From Streptomyces sp. SUK 48 (GTDB taxonomy: Bacteria; Actinomycetota; Actinomycetes; Streptomycetales; Streptomycetaceae), in the NCBI RefSeq assembly GCF_009650765.1, contig NZ_CP045740.1:3200001-3264000 (forward strand): a DNA stretch of 64,000 bases, written 5' to 3'. This document shows positions 60,752 through 64,000 of the stretch, piece by piece. A program made the translations under genes and the position numbers. Position 1 is the first letter of the stretch. Every line of letters starts with the position of its first letter. The notes beneath the pieces were generated by a model. The model ran no database searches and was not told the DNA's origin. It saw only the letters and a list, made by a program, of their open reading frames with translations.

Positions 60752-61915
60752 TCAGTGCCCGGCTATGTCCTCGAGGTCGCGTGCGACGTCGGCGGGTGAG
60801 GGCAGTTCGAGCACCCGGTCACGCAGCGCGAGGGCGGTCTCCCGGTACCCGGGCTTGGCCAGCAGGGCGGTCAGCGCCTCGCGGATGACGGCCGGGTCGT
60901 TCTGGCTCGCCGCGTCCCCGAGCCGCACCGCGACGCCGGCCTCCTCCATCCGCCGGCACCGCACATGCTGGTCCATGATCTGGGGCAGCAGCAGATGCGG
61001 CCGCCCGCCCAGCACCGCCGTGAGTGTCGTACCGCCCCCGCCGTGGTGCACCACCGCGTCCGAGATCTCCAGCGCCTCCCGAAGGGGCAGCGGTTCGACC
61101 AGCCGCACATTCTCCGGCACCGGCCCGAGCGCCGGGTGCTGTTCGCGTTCCAGCGTCACCAGGGCCTCGACCCCGTCCAGGCCGTCGAAGGCGTCGACCA
61201 CGTGGCGGATCAGGGTCATGCCGTTGAGCGACAGGATGGAACGGCCGAAGGAGACGCACACCCGGCGCCGGTCGCGGTCCGCCCGCCACACCCAGGAGGG
61301 CACCGTTCCCCCGCCGTTGAAGGCCACGGGACGGATCGGCCGCCCTGCCGGCTGGTCCGGCAGCGCCAGTTCCGCCGGGAACGGGTCCAGCAGTACGGCG
61401 GGATCGGGCAGCCCCGCCAGGCCGTGCCGGACCGCGCGCCCGTGCAGCAGCTTGCGGGCCAGCTCAAGGCCCGCGGCGGAGATGGGCTCCGGTCCCCACC
61501 GGTGGTGCACGGTGGGCACGCCGAGGACGCCCCCGATGATCAGGCCCGCGTACTCCAGCGGATCGGTGACGATCAGATCCGGCTTCCAGCGCCGCGCGAA
61601 GTCCAGGTAGGGGTCCAGCAGGTACTTCGCGTGGAACACCCAGGCGAGCGCGGCGGCCGTCCAGCCGCCGGGCGGCAGCTGAGCCAGCCCGATGTCGATC
61701 GGGCGCCGGCCCTCGGGCAGCCCCAGGAACAGTTCGTCGACGTCGAAGAGCACCCCTTCGCTGACGGTGGGCAATCCGGCGGACCGTGCCATGCCCACCA
61801 CGTCCGGCTGTCCGAGGAACATGACGTCGTGTCCGGCGGAGCGCAGCGCCCACATCAGGGGCACGGCGGGCATGAAGTGGGTGGCTGACGGGCTCGAGAT
61901 GGCGAGGACGCGCAA
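60752..61915 (-). CDS. Glycosyltransferase GT-B (GT6)
   Basis: A 387-residue glycosyltransferase. TTG 61915 (preceded by GGGAG) starts MRVLAISSPSATHFMPAVPL; the donor signature is AVVHHGGGGTTLTAVLGGRPHL near residue 290, and VPTVHHRWGPEPISA near 145 resembles the HRWGP motif of GT4. The similarity of GT4 and GT6 suggests related acceptors. A minus-strand SARP-type promoter lies at 61964-61995. Confidence 0.9.
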   Translation of the reverse strand: MRVLAISSPSATHFMPAVPLMWALRSAGHDVMFLGQPDVVGMARSAGLPTVSEGVLFDVDELFLGLPEGRRPIDIGLAQLPPGGWTAAALAWVFHAKYLLDPYLDFARRWKPDLIVTDPLEYAGLIIGGVLGVPTVHHRWGPEPISAAGLELARKLLHGRAVRHGLAGLPDPAVLLDPFPAELALPDQPAGRPIRPVAFNGGGTVPSWVWRADRDRRRVCVSFGRSILSLNGMTLIRHVVDAFDGLDGVEALVTLEREQHPALGPVPENVRLVEPLPLREALEISDAVVHHGGGGTTLTAVLGGRPHLLLPQIMDQHVRCRRMEEAGVAVRLGDAASQNDPAVIREALTALLAKPGYRETALALRDRVLELPSPADVARDLEDIAGH

Positions 61916-61963
61916 CGGAACTCCCGGGTGTCGGCGACAAATTGCCTGCGGACGGCGCCGCAG

Positions 61964-61995
61964 ACCCTCGCACTTCGGTGTCGCGCCCGGCTCGA
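61964..61995 (-). promoter_or_regulatory. SARP-type promoter for GT6
   Basis: Minus strand: TCGAGCC (61995-61989), 11 bp later GCGACAC (61984-61978), 8 bp, GAGGGT (61969-61964). The second heptamer has G for T at position 1. Confidence 0.55.
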
Positions 61996-62096
61996 GCCTG
62001 GCTGGGCCGACCGGCACGCCCCGGCCTCCCCGGCTGCCCTCGGCCCCCGTTGCCTCCAGGGCCTCCCCCCTGTTGTCCTCGGCCTCCCCGGCGACC

Positions 62097-62128
62097 TCGA
62101 TTCCTCCTCGAACGCCGCGTGCCAGCAT
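62097..62128 (+). promoter_or_regulatory. SARP-type promoter for MT2 (leaderless)
   Basis: TCGATTC (62097) and TCGAACG (62108) 11 bp apart, 8 bp, CAGCAT (62123-62128). ATG 62135 lies 7 bp after the -10, so transcription should begin at the start codon; no Shine-Dalgarno is present. Confidence 0.75.
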
Positions 62129-62134
62129 CCGCGC

Positions 62135-63160
62135 ATGGCTGACACGAACGCGGAACTCACCCGCGAACGCCTCCTCGGGATGATGACCGGATTCAAGGCG
62201 ACCTATCTGCTGCGGACCGCCCTCGAGCTGGGGATCTTCGACTGCTTCGCACACGGCCCCGCCGACGCGGGCCGGGTCGCCCACGCCGTCTCCGCCGACC
62301 CGCGTGCCGTCCGGCTGCTGCTGGACGCGCTGTGCGGGGCGGGCCTGCTGGAGCCGGCCGGTGACGCGTTCCGGCTGGTGCCGGGTGCCGAGCGGCTGCT
62401 GGTCACCTCCAGCAAGGAGTACTTCGGCGGCAACGTCAACGTCGCCGGCAGCCGCTGGGAGTGGGACATCATGCGCTCCCTCCCCGACGTCGTCCGCAAG
62501 GGCGGTCCGGTCGCCGACGCCGAAGCGGAGCGGCCCGGGCTTCCGTTCTGGACCGACTTCGCCACCCATCTCACCGGCCTCACCCGGGCCGGTGCCGCAC
62601 ACGTCGCCGATGTCCTGGAACCCTGGGCGGCCGGACGGGACGGACTGCGGGTACTGGACGTCGGCTGCGGGCACGGCCTGTTCGGGCTCACCCTCGCGGG
62701 CCGTCGGCCGGCGGGGCACGTGTGGTGCCAGGACTGGCCCGAGGTGCTCGAAGTGGCCGCGCGGCACGCCCGGCGGCAGGGGCTCGGGGACCGGGCCTCC
62801 TATCTGCCGGGCGACGCCTTCGAGGTGCCGCTCGACGGCCCGTACGACGTGATCGTGCTGGCCAACTTCCTGCTGATGTTCTCCTACGACCGGTGCGTCG
62901 GCCTGCTGCGCCGTCTCACCCCGGCCCTGGCCCCCGGGGGGCGCGTGGTCATCGCCGGCTTCACCACCGGCGACGCCGACCCGCGCCAGGAGTACCACGC
63001 GCAGATGCTCGGCCTGCTGATGCTGGCGACCACCGAGGGCGGCGAAACGCACTCCGCTCACGCCTACGCGTCGATGCTCGCCGAGGCCGGCCTGACGTCC
63101 GTGCGGACGCACCCGCACGACCGCCTTCCCGTGCGGGTGGTCGAGGGCGAGCACCCCTGA
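62135..63160 (+). CDS. SAM-dependent methyltransferase (MT2)
   Basis: A 341-residue methyltransferase. A dimerisation-type helical N-terminus (MTGFKATYLLRTALELGIFDCF) precedes the SAM-binding motif LRVLDVGCGHGLFGLTLAG near residue 170 and DVIVLANFLLMFS near 245. The architecture is shared by polyketide C- and O-methyltransferases (OxyF- and MtmMII-like roles). A substrate among aglycone, aryl acid or sugar cannot be chosen from sequence. The aromatase/cyclase at 63,247 follows on the same strand, favouring an aglycone role. Confidence 0.85.
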   Translation: MADTNAELTRERLLGMMTGFKATYLLRTALELGIFDCFAHGPADAGRVAHAVSADPRAVRLLLDALCGAGLLEPAGDAFRLVPGAERLLVTSSKEYFGGNVNVAGSRWEWDIMRSLPDVVRKGGPVADAEAERPGLPFWTDFATHLTGLTRAGAAHVADVLEPWAAGRDGLRVLDVGCGHGLFGLTLAGRRPAGHVWCQDWPEVLEVAARHARRQGLGDRASYLPGDAFEVPLDGPYDVIVLANFLLMFSYDRCVGLLRRLTPALAPGGRVVIAGFTTGDADPRQEYHAQMLGLLMLATTEGGETHSAHAYASMLAEAGLTSVRTHPHDRLPVRVVEGEHP

Positions 63161-63246
63161 GCCGGGCACCGGTGGCCCTCCGTCCCGTTCCTGTTCACCG
63201 CAGACCGGATTCCCTCTCTTCCCCAGACCGAAAGGCACCCGCGCCC

Positions 63247-64000
63247 ATGTCCGCATCCGCGTCCACTCCCGCCACCCGGCCACCGGGCCGGCTCGCCCAC
63301 CGCATCACCGTCATGGCGCCCCCGGAGGTGGTGTACGACCTCGTCGCCGACAACGCGCACACCCCGCGGCTCTCCCCCACCGTCGTGCACATCGAGCGTC
63401 TGGAGGGCGACAGCCATCACGATGTGATCCAGCGGTGGGTCATCGACGGCGGCACGCCTCGCACCTGGCAGGTGGCGCGCACCCTCGACGCGGACGCCGG
63501 CCGGATCTCCTTCGACCAGCTCGCCGCCGCTCCTCCGGTGGCCTCCATGCACGGCGAGTGGTCGATCCGGGCCGGTGCCGACGGCGGTACGGACGTGGAA
63601 CTGAGCCATGCCTGGACCCTCACCGTCAACGACGCGGAGGCCGCGGAGCAGATGGTGCGGCGCATGGACACGGGGATCGGCAAGCAGCTGCGCGGGCTGA
63701 AACGGTTCGCGGAACAGCTGGACGCCCTCACGGAGCACGAGTTCACGCAGGAGACCTCGGTGTTCGTGCCGGCCTCGCCGCTCGAGGCCGTCGACGCCCT
63801 GTGGGGCCCGGCCCACCGGCCCGGGAGACTGTCCGGTTCCGCGTCGGCGACCGTGGTGGCCGAGGCCGAGCGCTGCCGGTCCGTCGACCTGCGCACGGCG
63901 CCGGGCGGGCCCGCGCTGCGACGCTGCTATGTGCGCCCCGTGGACACCGTGATCGTGTGGAAGCAGACCGAGGGGCTGCCCGCGTACTGCCGTTCGGTAC
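63247..64000 (+). CDS. Second polyketide aromatase/cyclase (SRPBCC), truncated by window end
   Basis: 251 codons are visible, with no stop before the window end. The first Bet v1-like domain spans about residues 15-155 (LAHRITVMAPPEVVYDLVADNAHTP; PPVASMHGEWSI). A second domain starts near 165 (FTQETSVFVPASPLEAVDALW), so it is another didomain protein like the one at 33,500, with low similarity. It is expected to act on a later ring or to replace part of the first cyclase's job. ATG 63247 lies 87 bp after MT2, probably the same operon. The gene proves that the cluster extends to the right. Confidence 0.85.
   Translation, partial: MSASASTPATRPPGRLAHRITVMAPPEVVYDLVADNAHTPRLSPTVVHIERLEGDSHHDVIQRWVIDGGTPRTWQVARTLDADAGRISFDQLAAAPPVASMHGEWSIRAGADGGTDVELSHAWTLTVNDAEAAEQMVRRMDTGIGKQLRGLKRFAEQLDALTEHEFTQETSVFVPASPLEAVDALWGPAHRPGRLSGSASATVVAEAERCRSVDLRTAPGGPALRRCYVRPVDTVIVWKQTEGLPAYCRSV

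Noticed and set aside
61928..62134. N-terminal extension of MT2 upstream of ATG 62135
   Set aside because: The extension has no family similarity and would cover the divergent promoters for GT6 and MT2. The -10 box is 7 bp before ATG 62135.
1..64000. tRNA, rRNA, insertion sequence, prophage or attachment site
   Set aside because: I looked for cloverleaf-like segments, transposase or integrase motifs and inverted terminal repeats and saw none. A tRNA scan and an IS search would be decisive.

Overview
The window is high-GC actinobacterial DNA, almost certainly Streptomyces: third codon positions are nearly all G/C, GTG and TTG starts are common, one regulator carries a rare TTA leucine codon, and the gene families are typical of the genus (GTP-type PEP carboxykinase, AccB/AccE carboxylase, SARP regulator). 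No tRNA, rRNA, insertion sequence or CRISPR array was seen.

Positions 1-15,110 are ordinary chromosome. They hold an IclR regulator, a sugar kinase with two frame breaks, a D-amino-acid deaminase/N-acyl-D-aminoacylase pair, a secreted trypsin-like protease, an AlaA-type aminotransferase, a broken hypothetical gene, PEP carboxykinase, a hemolysin III protein, a TetR regulator, a Mut7-C RNase-domain protein and a YyaL/DUF255 thioredoxin-domain protein.

Positions about 15,459-64,000 are a large biosynthetic gene cluster that runs off the right edge. Its core is a type II polyketide synthase (KS-alpha, KS-beta, ACP) followed directly by an OxyD-like class-II amidotransferase. With a C9-type ketoreductase, a didomain aromatase/cyclase, a PF04199-type cyclase, a free-standing acyltransferase, an acyl-CoA ligase and a flavin monooxygenase, this matches the core set for malonamate-primed, tetracycline-type polyketides. 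A second module contains a 6-methylsalicylate-type iterative type I PKS (KS-AT-DH/TH-KR-ACP), a KASIII-like acyltransferase and a methyltransferase; it probably makes and attaches an aryl acid. A third module makes TDP-2,3,6-trideoxyhexoses (RmlA, RmlB, 2,3-dehydratase, two candidate 3-ketoreductases, a [2Fe-2S] 3-dehydratase, epimerase, 4-ketoreductase), and six glycosyltransferases could build one or more deoxysugar chains. Two further KASIII-like proteins suggest extra acyl decorations. An acetyl-type acyl-CoA carboxylase, an MFS exporter with a TetR repressor, a LuxR-type regulator and a SARP activator complete it. The expected product is a carboxamide-bearing aromatic polyketide carrying several trideoxysugars and an aryl ester, related in logic to oxytetracycline, SF2575, cervimycin and polyketomycin; I do not recognise it as a known cluster.

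The least expected result is regulatory. Sixteen cluster promoters share one architecture: two or three TC(G/C)ANNN-like heptamers exactly 11 bp apart, then exactly 8 bp, then a -10 hexamer of the NANNNT type. This is the layout of SARP operators and ties nearly every transcription unit to the cluster's SARP. Four divergent promoter pairs are built this way, at least three genes appear leaderless, a 73-residue gene upstream of the KS has its own such promoter, and an array of eight 11-bp units lies upstream of the cyclase/acyltransferase operon.
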